Positions 43,049-55,300 of a stretch of DNA of 64,000 nucleotides are shown in pieces. The translations under genes were made by a program, and so were the position numbers. The first letter of the stretch is position 1. Every line of letters starts with the position of its first letter. The notes beneath the pieces were generated by a model, which was given only the letters and a program-made list of their open reading frames with translations, was not told where the DNA came from and made no database searches. Source of the stretch: Oscheius sp. JU75 (lineage: Eukaryota; Nematoda; Chromadorea; Rhabditida; Rhabditidae); NCBI GenBank assembly GCA_037178855.1, contig JASJZC010000005.1:2170001-2234000 (forward strand), read 5' to 3'.

Positions 43049-43228
43049 TCTCTTGTTTGAATAAATACTTGAACAAGATATTTTTCAAACATCCGATATA
43101 TAATCTTCTCTGTTTCGTCTTTTGGTTTAGCGACTTCGAAAACAGTATTACACTTCTCCGGCATGGAGACCATCAGTACTTTTTTTTTCTTAGTCTCGTC
43201 TCCAGGAAACTACTTTTGTCCGGAAGTT

Positions 43229-43262
43229 CATGTCATAACTTTTTGGCGAAATTTATGACATG
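43229..43262. other. Short hairpin at the right edge of the arm
   Basis: CATGTCATAA and TTTATGACATG (43229-43262) form a 10-bp stem right at the point where the two 1,033-bp arms stop matching; possibly a rearrangement endpoint. Confidence 0.5.
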
Positions 43263-43480
43263 CTACACACACAGAATACAAATATTGGTAGACGGAGTAG
43301 ATCACAGTAAGTGCTGCAAATGCAAATGTTTAAGAGAAGTGTATCTGTTGCAGAATCTGTTGCTCACCGAAGCTCTTAGCCTTTCTTCAACGAAAAACAT
43401 GACAATATGGGTGGAACGAAGAAGAAAAAAGCTACCCGTAACTGTTAGCACTAGAAGTATAGTTTTTGGTTGGAGGGGGG

Positions 43481-46400
43481 TCAAAAGAGGTAGAGGAAAA
43501 GAATGGTAGATATGGAGAGGAGCCAGTTGCGATGACAGGGCGAGGAGTCGGGTTCCACTGAAATGAAACTTTTTTTATATCGGAAATTGTTTAAAGCTAG
43601 AGAGAACCATGGAAGTGCGAGTGGGATCTGTTCAAACTAAAGATAAACTCTGAACCTTTTTAGTATAAGTTACTGACAGAGCTGTGCGAAAGTGCCGTAT
43701 ACCCAAAAGTCGAAAGTGCGGCTATTTGTGCACCAGCTTGTAGCCATTACCGCTGATACGCAAGTTTTTTGAAAATGGCTGCGTATCGACGTCTATGTTT
43801 ACAAGTTGGTGCACAAATTGCCGTATTTTCGAATTTGGGGTGCTTTCGCACAGCAGTGGTTACTAGGCAACAAATATGGCTGTCCTAATCAATTATTTTT
43901 GTTTCATCCATTGCGTACAAATACAAAAAATAGTTCTGTATCGTTACCGAATGGGTCTGAGCCTTTTGTGGGAACCAAAAGGTAAAACCAAAAGCCTACC
44001 ATCAAAATCCGCGTCCCCGTTGTGAATGATGTACATTACTGGCGTCGTTTGCACCTCCTCCTTACTGAAAAATGTTTCATTCCCATTGTTTTCATCATTT
44101 CAACACTCACTTCAAGGTCCTGGCAGCAAACTTCGGATTGATTTGGCCAGTTTTCTCCTGGATTTCGAACTTGACCTTCATCTGTCGTTCCAAGCAGAGG
44201 CCACCCTTCTTCTGGTCCATACCCTCTCGGGTCCCGTCGGAGGTGCCTAAATATTATATGTAAACCGTGGAGCAAGACTATATTGACTAAGTTTATAGGA
44301 GTAAGACAGATTAGAGCGTGATGAAACATAACTGACTGAGAAAGTATAAGGAAGAGGAAGACTATCAAAGGACGGACCGCGAATTTTAGAAACGTTTTTT
44401 GTTCTACAATCTATTGCTTCCAGTAAGTGACAAAGTTTGTCACTAGGATATATCAATCCTTGTTGAAACAAAATATTTAGCAATGGAAACATAGACGCAC
44501 AAGACTATCAAAGGCCAAATAGACTACTATGGATAAGTTTACATGTTTTTGTACATGTTTTTTCTGTTTTCCAAAATCGGTCCGAGGTTCTATTAATAAA
44601 ATATACTAAAAACTCACTAATGATATAATAATTGTGACCGGCATCGAACTTTAGCCCGCCGGGCATTGGTGAGTAGTGCCTAAAGGCTAGTCCTATTGAA
44701 ATCTGAAAATTGCCCTTGCTACAAAGAAGGTCGCAAGCAAGCCTACTTCTCGAGAATGGTTGCTACAGGACCCAAGTAGGTGCGGATTGAGCAAGACGCA
44801 GTGTGTGTACTCCTCCTCGGAGACCTGAAATCGATTTGTTTTTTCTTAATTATCCCGCAGGAGACTCGCTAAAAAGTTTTGGACTAGGATTCTATGATAG
44901 CTGTAAAACAAGAAACTTTGAAACTCAAAATGGTAGCCAAATTGTACGCGCATGCAATTGAGTTCACTCATTGTTTACGGGTGAATCTTTTATCTCTTTG
45001 CGTACACCATCGAGGGCTTTTTTGTTGTGTACCATACTGCTACAAACTCTCGAGTTGTGCTAAGATGTTTCTGAAACATGAACTCACTTGTAATCTCAAG
45101 ATTACAGTATGCCTTGTCATCGTATGCAAGTAGGTCTTTTCGTTTCATGTTTTTACTTGTTTCACGTCTTCTATAACCTGGGATGGCACAGTTCGGACAA
45201 TTCGTTCGTTTTACTGACTAGTTATATGACGTTGATAAAACTATGTTCGTTTTCCGACTGCAAATCTCAGAACTTTCCCCCCCCCCCCCTGACCCCCTCT
45301 TCTCTAACCATCGTTAGTCAGTAATCCAATCGCTTCCCCTAAGCGCGTTTCCGAATCCCCGATCCCCGGCTCTTTAGTCCCTCGGAGAAGAAACAGAATC
45401 TCCTGATACAGAGCAGGATCCCTAATTGTTGACATTTGCTCGGCAGAAGAATGCAATTTCCTCCGTCTCGTTAGGCTTCGGCGAGGTTAGGAGTCAATTA
45501 GGTTCTTTCAATAGACAGGGAGACAGAGAGACATATTGAGACACAGAGACAAAAAAATACCCTTTTTCCGTCCCCTGGATTGCTGATTGACAGTCCCTTG
45601 TTTATTTTTATGACCATTGGGCGGACTATCAATGTCTCAAAAGAGCGCTGAACCGAAAAAGGAACGCGACGCGCGCGAGGTGAAGGACACCGACCAATTC
45701 GAGTGTGTTTTTATGACGATTGGGGGCAGGAAAGAGCTGGCTGTAAAAGATACTTACACGCTGTGGAAAGAAAGAATGGGAATTGCTAATGATTGTCTAA
45801 TGAGAAACTTATCTATCGCAGTGACTTGCCATGGAAAGTTAAACCAGTTCTGTTCAGACGAGAGTAGGTGCTCAATTACTTCTCCACGTTATTCAGAAAG
45901 AAAAGTATTGTTTTAATGATTCGCCTCGCACTCATATTCTTGTCAAATCCAATGCTCCTTGAGGTGGTCATGGAAAAAACTGTTGCTTCACCTTCCAGGT
46001 AACAGCTCATAAATCTATCGGCACTGCTTATAGGATCTCATAAGAAGGGATTCTATTACAAAAATTTAGCTAAAACCTACTTTCCTGCTTCCGTTTTTCT
46101 ACAGAGCTCCTAAATATGTTGCAAAGTTTCCGGGTGTCTATTAGTTCTAGAAACATAGGCTATCTTACTTGGTACTACAAAAGTTCGAACTGACAGGGTT
46201 GCCTGCCGAGCTATTACCTATTACTTTTCTCGACTACCTAACTGAAGAGATTTTGTGTATCACTGTACACCTAAATGCTTTCACCATTCACTGTTCTGCT
46301 GCGATTTCTGACCTAGATTTTTGGTTGTTTCTCCACATAATGTAAGTTTCGGCAGTCTATTACCTATACTCTTCGTCAGTCAAGAGAACAGTATTGAAAT

Positions 46401-49400
46401 CCTCATGCTTTTGCACGCTGTTTTCCCAAAGCTGTCACGGTTTAGAATTCTGTCTATTCTTTTTGTTTCATCTCTTCTATAAGTATAAGTTCTTTCGTCT
46501 ATAAGTTCTTTCGAAAAACTATTAAGTCAGTGAGCAGTTCAAAAATTTGCAATAGTGCGACTTTAGTCACACATCCTATATATCGAGCTCGCTTCCATCC
46601 ATATCCGATACTCCCCAGTCGTCCACAAGAACATTCGTCTTCCTGTTTTTACCCGCATGCTGCTTTTTTTGTTTTATCTCTTCCATAAGTCACAGTTCTG
46701 CATTAAACACTATTACGGCGTAAATGAAAAAAATCTGAACTTTTCAGGTTCAGCCTTCTGAATTCTGTATACACCCCATCTCCCCGCTCACACGCATGGT
46801 CTGATAGGAATTATAGACTAACAAATGAGGTTGCGCAAGAGACGCGCCAAAGATAACGGTCTGTCAGCCAGTACATTGACCCTTCCTCTCGTCGGGGATC
46901 AGATCTCAGATATTGAGAGAGACAACTGACCATGTAAATGAGTGAGTACTCATATCCGTCCTCGTGGTCCGTCGGCCTGGGACAGTCGATGTTTACACGA
47001 TCGTCAATTTCGGCAGAGATCACGTGGTCAGTGTTCGAGATGTCGAATCTGGAAAAGGAGGATATCATAGCGGGAAATGTTTCAATGGGAATGCGTTTGG
47101 AGCAAACATTCTCAATCAGTTATCGTCTAATGGCTTCTGCAATGTCTTATCAGAAATTTTGCGCAGCTTTTTTGGAGGGAACTATATGAGTTCTTTTTGA
47201 AACACAAAAGTTTGCATTGTCACTATCTATTTGCATTTGACAGACATTCCTGTTTTAAAGAGTCTTTCGACGACAATCTAACTCGTTTTGAAACAAAAAA
47301 GTTTACAGCGCACTAGAATAGCTCTGCCTTCTATTGGTAGGAGTTTTTACTAAGAATGCTTCAACAAAAGAAATACATTTTAAGAAGGATCTGAATGTAC
47401 AGTGTTGGTCTTCAATGGCTGCTACTCCTAACCGAGAAAAGTTTTTTTGTTCAAAAGATCGCAGAAGCCTCCCATATTAGGATACGAAACTTGAAACAAA
47501 AAATCTTTCGCTCTGACTATAACAGCCAACCATTTATTGGTGGTACGAGTTTCTCCAGGTGTGGCTCAATACGTTTACCTAAAAACTCTTCAAGGAGACT
47601 CCCCCTCACTTCCCTCAAATTACTACAGTTTGCATACAAAATTTTGAGACCTGAAACAGTGAGACTTCAGTAATTCGAAATGGTTAGATAGCATTACTTT
47701 TTAGAAGTCACAGTCCAATTTCATCGAAAGTAGAACAGAACGTTCTGCTATATGTTGACTTTGAAGCAAAAGTATTTAAATCTTTTTTGTTCAACAGATA
47801 AGAGCATCTACGCATCCGCTTTGAACGAGATGAAAAGACGGAAACAAAAATGTTTCATCCAGAACAGTTTTCATAAAACTAGCGAAATCAAAGGCTTCTT
47901 TGCTTTCTGAATAGTTGAACTGATTTCTTTACAAATTTCTTTCTCAACCCTCACAGTCCCCTCTCTTCAATGTCCACCCCAGTCGTTTTGTTTGTCCATA
48001 GTTCTCAGATGACAACTGAATTGGATCTCGTCGAGCCAGGGCGGATTTTTGACAAGACCCCCGAGCAGGCTAGAGGTCTCTTTCAGAAAAGATCAAAGGG
48101 ATGACAGCCTCGGGCAAACAGTGTGCAAAACGGGGAGGATTTGGGACGGGAAATGATAGGAAGAAGAAGAAGCAAGCGTCTTGAGCAGCTCCTTCTATGC
48201 CAAAACGTTGAAACATTTTGAAAAGGTATTAGTTGTGCCTGTCCCATCGTCGGCGAACCACTAAATTTTCGTCTTGTTGGAAAGTAACAGAAGTTAGCTA
48301 AAGATTACAAAACAAAAGTTAGCTAATGACTGGAGCGGCAGATCTTGTCACTGGACTGGTCAAACTTTAGCCTTGGTACTAGCTCTGCACATTGGTCCCT
48401 CTTTTCATTTTTGGAACAGGAATTTTTTTAACTGAAAATGGTAGTGCTTACATTCATGGTAGTGCTTACGTTGGTCCTACATGGGTGGGTTACGTACCGT
48501 TAGACAAACTAGAAAAAATTCTGTGGGTCTGAGAGTACCGCGAGGTCGGTCCCAAAAAGTGAAGATACGAAGCTAGATAGGCAATAGAAAGAGCAAATTG
48601 GCAAAATTTTGTGTGACAGGTAGGTTAGATGTTACTCACTTTCTCCCCAAGTTTGGTAGCGATAGAATACAGAAATTTGGACGGGGGTTACAAATTATGG
48701 ACAAGCATCTCACTAGCATTCTTGACTCGAAACACTGACTATGAGAAAGAGGTGAAACATTCAAATTTTAAAACTCGGTTCAATAACTTTGACTGCTTCA
48801 GTTTTTCTAGCTATTTTTTCCTGGAGAACTGTTTCTTCGTACCGCTTCTTTTCCCCGTGATGGTTTCCAGATCGGGCTCGAATTGTATAAATGAAAGTCA
48901 GAAGAGTTCGATCCTTTATCGTGAAACAACATTTTTTTGGCTAAATTTTAAGTAAATGTGTCAAAACAAAAATCAGACAATTCTAGTTTTCCTATTCCTC
49001 AATGAAAGAGCGTTGCACTGAAGCATAGACTATATGAAAGTTGTGAAACATTTAAAAATCAAAATATTAGCCTTTAGACTTTTTGTTCTGTGATCGGTTC
49101 TTCTGTTTCATTTTCTGCATGAGAGTTGGAGCCGTTAATTTCATAGTTCTCAAGTTCTTCTTGTCCCCAGAATATATCCTTCTCACAGTCTCTATCCTCT
49201 GCCCTGGACCGAATGATATACGAGCGCCCTTGGAGAGGCGACCTAATCCGCCAGCCGTCCTCCCTTTGTCGTCCTTTTTAGTCAAGACAAAATACAATTC
49301 CCAGTAGAAAGATCTCTCTGGGGGGAATGGTCTATGAATCGAATTTCGAGACAGTACGAGCGAGAGCTGTCTTGCACTTACGGGTCCGGAATTGGCTCAC

Positions 49401-50685
49401 ATCACGAGACTATGCGGGTGAGAACTGAGTAAGGTTTTGAGAGAGTACAGGAGAGATGTGGTTTCATTTCCGAGATGGTACGGATGCGAATTGATCTAAA
49501 TTTCGGGAGAGTACGGGAGAGCATTCTTTCCTAGAGACATGATACAAAAAAGAACTTTCCTATTTGCGAGACAGTACGGGCGAGAACTTTTGAAACTAAC
49601 CCCTTATAACTTCCTTCCCATAACCCAAAGTACTTTGGTAAACGGTCTCTCGCGCACAGCCAGGTGGCTCAATCAAAGTCGCGCGCGGATTATCCGTGTC
49701 CGTTGGCTTTGTTCTCGGGTAAAAGGCCGTTCTCTTTTGACTTGGAGCGCTCCCGTATGTGGGACCAGGTGGTCCCCCGAGCCGAAAAGAGGACAGATTG
49801 GACTGGAAGAGTAGCGAAAAGGAGAGACAGAGAGACAGAGTGGTATAGTATCTGCCACCTGTTGGTAAAGGGCTTGGGAATTGGAGGTGGAGGAAAAATG
49901 GTTATTTGTTTGGAAGCTAAGAAATAAGACAACAGTGTTTCAAAAGACAACCCGATACGAGATACGAAATCACAGAAGAAAATTACAATTTTGGGGCAAC
50001 CAGAAGAATCTAGCGTTCTGTAACAGCCTTTATGAAGGCGTTGAAACCTTTTCTGCTTTCTTCTTACCGCTGAAGCTTTAGACAACATGAAATAGACAAC
50101 GGGCAAAGCTTTGGGGTTTCCAAGGCAGAAAAAATGGTAGTGTTTGGTTTCACTAAAAGTAGAATCATCCAGCTGGGAAGCTGCTCCAATCTTCGACGAC
50201 TATACAAATCTTATATTATCAGCGCGAGTGTGATACTGTAAAGTCGGTTTTGGAATACTACAAAGGAGAATACCTATTCTTTCTATGGTTCAAAGTTGAT
50301 CACTTTGCCAAAAAAGTTTTTTTCATCGACCACGAAAGAGTCATTGAAAACCCACTCAATTGGACAAGTTCTATTGTCAAAAGTCAGTGTTTCAAACTAT
50401 GCATAAAGTTTGAATTGGCTGGAAAGAACACCAGTCAATGTTGAAAATTGAAAAAAAAATCCATCGCTGACTTTGAAAATAGTAGCAAAAGACGAACTTT
50501 TCTCCACAAGGTCTTGTTTCACACAGCTCATAAAAGTTGAAGCCGCCTCAGTGAAACATTCAACAGTTTCTTTTCGAGCGGAGAAAAAGAAAAACTCACA
50601 TGGGATTGGAAAAGTTCCAGTAAATGTTGGGTAACCGCTTCGCATGCACGTAGGCAATCAAAAACAGGAGTAGAGCCTTTGCCAT
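43481..50685 (-). CDS. Ephrin, secreted/GPI-anchored
   Basis: Complete gene in seven exons on the - strand: 50685-50600, 47048-46931, 44824-44747, 44702-44618, 44246-44111, 44064-44000 and 43557-43481; every junction agrees in phase; 214 residues. The signal peptide MAKALLLFLIAYVHA is followed by the receptor-binding domain in family order: NIYWNFSNPIFDIS, DDRVNIDCPRP, EYSLIYMVSEEEYTHC, SPMPGGLKFDAGHNYYIIS, TSDGTREG and GGLCLERQMKVKFEI. The end, CHRNWLLSISTILFLYLF, is the hydrophobic tail of a GPI-anchored protein, as in worm ephrins (VAB-2/EFN). It is a cell-surface ligand for an Eph receptor in cell-contact guidance. Which worm ephrin it matches is not clear. Intron 1 is 3.5 kb and intron 2 is 2.1 kb, both full of piRNA-type motifs. 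Confidence 0.95.
43681..43854. repeat. Foldback element of about 175 bases
   Basis: The left half from GCTGTGCGAAAGTGCCGTAT pairs imperfectly with the right half ending GGGTGCTTTCGCACAGC; inner blocks TTTGTGCACCAGCTTGTA and ACAAGTTGGTGCACAAAT also pair. It lies in the last ephrin intron (43558-43999). Confidence 0.75.
45158..45221 (+). ncRNA. Candidate type I piRNA locus
   Basis: Heptamer 45158-45164, CTATAACC 6-7 bases on, CAAT with its T at 45201, 37 bases past the heptamer. The small RNA would be 45201-45221. It lies in ephrin intron 2, on the opposite strand to the gene. Prediction only. Confidence 0.4.
45584..45593 (+). promoter_or_regulatory. Perfect PBX/Exd-MEIS-type site in ephrin intron 2
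   Basis: TGATTGACAG matches the composite TALE-homeodomain consensus exactly. An AATTA-type site (GTCAATTAGG, about 45494) lies 90 bases away, in a locally GC-richer island (45340-45700). A regulatory role for the ephrin gene is inferred. Confidence 0.35.
49346..49590 (+). repeat. Degenerate tandem repeat of a CGAGACAGTACGGGCGAGA-like unit
   Basis: Six variants of the unit at about 49349, 49401, 49441, 49472, 49504 and 49563, unevenly spaced by 30-60 bases, in ephrin intron 1. Not found elsewhere in the window. Confidence 0.6.
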
Positions 50686-52019
50686 CTCACAGCATCCTGA
50701 AACACTTTTCCATTCACAGAGGGAAATACAAAATATGGACCAAGAATAGAAGAGAAAAGAGCAGGAGGGTGAAAAATAACGAGGAGGCGCCCTGCCCCCC
50801 GACGGAATTATGTAAATCTCATTAGACTGGGGGGAGTCGCGTGAATGGCAACGGAACGAGAGCGCCGGAGCGCAGTCCAGACCGCAAGGGCCAGAGGGGC
50901 GGGGTCTGTAAGGATAGGCACTGTTGCTGCCAGACTGGATACAGTTCGCGCAGGAGGATATCAGATAGTCCGAGAGGAAAAAATAGATGTTTCAAAAGGC
51001 TGTCAAAAGCAGAAAAGCTGTGAGTACAACAATTTCACCAGTACAATATATTTAGATTTCGAAGCGAAAGTCACATTTGGAAGTCAGCCGGGAATACAGG
51101 TGTAGACAGATGTAACAAAATTTTTCAACGTGGTCTCAAGTAAACCCCAGCTTCGTTTGGAACAGTAGTCGCTACAGTTTTCGGTTTTAAAAGTTACCTA
51201 TCCCAAAATGATGACTGTTGAAAGGTACTGATGCTCCAAAGCTCAAACAGAGCACTTTACCGTCCCCATACTCTTTCCTACGCTGATTTTCTCGGTCAAT
51301 TCTGTTTTTCATAAATGTATCAGTGTTACAACATTTCAGAACAGGCCAGAACTAAAATACATATTTGGACCCACAAAGGTTCGCGTAAACGATCAATCTT
51401 GAATAAATCTAATGTCTGAGATTTCGCGGTAATATGTCTTTCTTCTAAGAACTTGTTCCGGGAAGACGACAAGCTTTGACTAGTTAGCAATTTAGGCCCA
51501 GTTACCGCCGACCGCTCTACGACGCTATAATTCAACAGTTCGGACTCAATTACCTACTTTCTAGGAACGGGAAAGGAGAGAGAAAGCCTCGAATGGGTAA
51601 ATGTTTCGAAGGAATGTAGAAGAGTTCTAGGGGTTTCCTTGTAAGCGGACAATTCCATGTCAGGTCAACGTATGATGAGACCGAGAGAAAATATAGTCGG
51701 AAGACCACTGTGATCTCTGAAAGTTCTCTGTCCAACTTTTGCGATTTTTCACCAAAAGAACATAGGGTAATGACACCTGGAGCAAACAATATCTTGACCT
51801 TGAGGAATCAAAAATTTTGCACTTTACCTACACTTCGATGCCTCTGAGGTACACCGTTATGTACCGCTTGAAAAAGTACAAGTTTCGTAATAGTCGTCCG
51901 AAGACTTCCAGAAAACTGTACCAAAATGTACCATGTCCAAACATTCAACGTGTCATTTTGTAGGGTTCGATGAGCAGAGTAAATAGTATAAGCGAAAAAT
52001 CACCGCGATTTAAACAAAA

Positions 52020-52390
52020 AACGGGTTTTGAGCAAAAGTTAGTGTTCGAGAGATAGGAAGTGAGGCTACATTATAAAAGTCGGTGGATTGCGGAGTTCAA
52101 AGGTTAGGAAGTGGATTCATAAGATAGGAAATGCATTCAATGGATGGGTTACAGGATTGGGAGCAGATTGAAAGGGCAAATGAGTGGATTCAAAGGATAG
52201 GAAGTGAGTTCAAACGATGGCAAGTGGGATCAGAGATTGAAAGGGAAGAGGATTGGATTGATAAGAAGTGGATTTAGGGGAAGAGATTCAAAGAATGGGA
52301 AGTGGGCTCGAGGAATAGGAATTGGGTTCAAAGAGTGGATTTAAAAGATGAGAAGGGATTTCTAAGAGTGAAAGAGAAGTGGGTTTAACT
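52020..52390 (+). repeat. Degenerate minisatellite, about 20-base unit
   Basis: Repeats of GGATTCAAAGGATAGGAAGT-like units, the reverse complement of the array at 8640-9170 and of short arrays inside 59755-61740. Confidence 0.75.
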
Positions 52391-55300
52391 GATTATCCAA
52401 ACGCACAGCTTAGAAGTGGACAAGCTTCTAAGCTTCTATCAGGTTGAGGTCAGTAAAGTGACATTTTGTATAGCTTGTAGAGAGAAATGAAAGAAAAGAG
52501 TATAAGCCCGCTAAAACAGTACGAAGACCACACACAAACCGAGATCGGACTGAATCAGAAAACGCGACTCAGCAATCAGTCTGTCTATCTCTGTCGCTCC
52601 CCTTTTGCTGTCCGAGAGCAAATACGAGGTGTGTCAGTGTTGCAAAAAATGGGGGTGGGATTTGGGTGATCGGCAAATACATAGGCTGGGAGAATTTTTG
52701 GATTCTGGTTGGCTTTTATACGAAGCATGAAACATAAAACTTCCGCCCCGTCAAAGGAGCCGCTGATGACAGATTCATGGAGGGCATTGGATCAAATAAT
52801 GGGGGAGAATTACACCTGTTTCCTGTGGAAAAGAGGCTGGAAGAGAAAGAGCAAGAGAACAGCGGTGTTCCCCTGGTGTAACATAATAAGGGCAATGGAT
52901 CACAGATTGTAAATGGATGGCAGTAGGTTGAGGAGGAGATGGGTCGAAAAAAGGGTAGGGCTATATTATTGTCTACACTGCTATACTGAGAAACTCTTTC
53001 GTCACCGTCTCTTCTACTATACTTGAAACAAAACTAGATGCTCACCAGTTTCGAATAAAAGTCCAAGATAGTTACAGGAATACGACTGCTATAGCAAATG
53101 TTATACAAAACTTACTGCTACAAAAAATTGCTCTCTCAACAGGACAACGATGCAAGAATAATCAGTTTTTTTTGTTTCACAGAACAACTTAGAACAGAAC
53201 AGCGTTCGATTTGGTGCTAGTAGGTAAAAAAACTATAGGCTAACAAATCAAAGGCGGGATACAATGTAAGAACTCAATGGACTCACAACCTAGACAGGAG
53301 GTCTATTAAGCTGGTCCATACTGTGAAAACATCCGAAGTTACTGACACTCGTCGGCTTCTTTGGATAGTATCCGAACCAAACAACTAAGTAGTATCGATG
53401 AAACACTTTTTGAGCCGTGAAACTATCGCGGTACTTTCAATTCCATCTATGCATATATTTCCAGCATTATGTCCACCACCTAAAGTCTAGCCAGCTTTCA
53501 AATCTGTTACTTGTTGTGGAACACCAAAACCAAATATCTACTGGGAATGTTTTTCTATAAGACCTGTTACCCTCATTGTGAAACAAAAATGATAGTCAAG
53601 CGATAAGCCAGATTGAAAAGATAAGACATGGTGAGAAATGAAAATGTAGGAATATTGGAAACTTAGGTATTTGTTAAAAGTACACATAGACAGAGATGGG
53701 AGCACATTCCTACAGAGAGACAGAACCTAAATCATCCCACCCGACCACCAAGCTCTGGCAGTTGTGTACTGGCGCAATTAGCGTGACTCCCGGCAGCGAC
53801 ACGCAATCACAATTAGAATGGGTGGAGGAAGCAACGGATCTCTACTCATCGCCAGTCGGCTGCGGGTAAAGGCCCCCCACAATTGTGGCTCACATTTCGC
53901 CCAACACGCGAATGGCAGAATGTCCTCTGTCTCTCACAGAAAGGGAAGACTGAAAGCGAATAGCCACAGGGAAAACGGGTTCGGGATGGAACAGTGACAG
54001 CCGTGGGAAGAGGGTGAGGATTGAGAGGAAGATGATTGAGGTGACAGTGTGGGGAAACTATGGTATGTCAGGCAAATCAGGCGACCGAGTAAACTGTACT
54101 TGAAAAGTTTGGTTATATGGAACCGATGAAACAAAAATACCGTAAAAAGAAATATGGGCAACCGGAAAACTTTGAGAGTGAGAAAACAATATGCAAACTT
54201 TGAAGTTTCTAATGAAATAAATATGTGAGTGCTGAAACAACGAAATTTTGGAAAACGGGTCATGTGCTCGATTATAAGCGGTAGTGTGCGAGAAACGGGA
54301 AGAACCGTAGTGAAAACTTTGAGAAATTTACAGCGCAGGAGAGAAGAGCGAGGAGAACTAGCGGAACTCATATATGTGATCTTGGTGAAACAAATAAAAC
54401 TGGACAGTTCGTCGGCGCCCACAATAGTGTAAGTTGCAGAGGAGCAAGTGTTTATCGAGCTCACCCCCACCTGAAGCCGAGTCTTTGGAAAACTCCTATT
54501 ATAAAGGGTTACAAAACGTTTTAACTACTATGCTTTACCAAAATGAGGTGACACGTTCAAAAAGCTTTGAATTGACCACAACCTTTCTGAAATTGAAACA
54601 AAGAATATTTGGAAGAAGATCAGTAGAAAAGTTAAAATTACAGAACAGCAGGTATTTATCTAATTCATGAAATACGAAGATTTCCGTGTTCAAGATAACA
54701 GACCAAAAAAAAAAGAAGGAATATGTACACGCGGTGAAACAAAAATATAGTGTTTCAGTTATCTGATAACCTAGCCTTTCTTTCTGACACATTGCTTCCT
54801 CCTTGAAGGAGTCAAATTTGAGAATATACCCTTTTTACCATCAAAAAAATTCATGAAACTTATGGAAAACCACGAAACCATCCCACCCTTCCAATAATGG
54901 CTGCCCAAGAATTGGCAATTTCCCCCGCCCTTGAGGTCAAAAGGCATGAAAAAATGGCAATTTCAGCCGCGAGACAGCTGGAAGACAAAAAAAGGTAGCT
55001 GATTCACAAAGAAGGGAGAGAGAAGAGCCGAAAAGGTCACGGACCATTGAAAGAGAGGCAGACGTGGTGGTCAAAAGAGGCGATAAAGGAACTGAAATAG
55101 AGCACCATGCATTGAAAGACTGGAGGAAGATTTATGAGATGGAGAAGGGATGGAAAAGCTGGAGAACCGATGCCAAAAATTTGAGTTATATCATTCTTCG
55201 GCTATTTGAGAAGGTTTTGTAACAAAATTATTTTTTTCGACAACTTTCTATTCATAGCGCTCTGCCACAACGAGGAGGGAATATGAAGATCCTTGAAGCA

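Larger units (their letters stand above)
39375..43228. repeat. Large inverted repeat: two 1,033-bp arms, 1.8-kb spacer
   Basis: Arms 39375-40407 and 42196-43228 have identical length and pair without any indel (positions sum to 82603); every stretch compared by eye was identical. Each arm holds a divergent pair of tiny genes and a 95-bp piece of the serpentine receptor gene. Near identity implies recent duplication or ongoing gene conversion. Confidence 0.93.

Noticed and set aside
46811-46930. Read-through of the ephrin exon past 46931 into an open - strand frame
   Set aside because: The splice at ATG|GTCAGT to 44824 restores the conserved ephrin order (LIYMVSEEEY), whereas read-through does not.
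53934-54470. 178-residue hydrophobic frame on the - strand
   Set aside because: Hydrophobicity comes from TTC/TTT-rich low-complexity sequence; it contains several TGTTTCA motifs and no splice or domain evidence.
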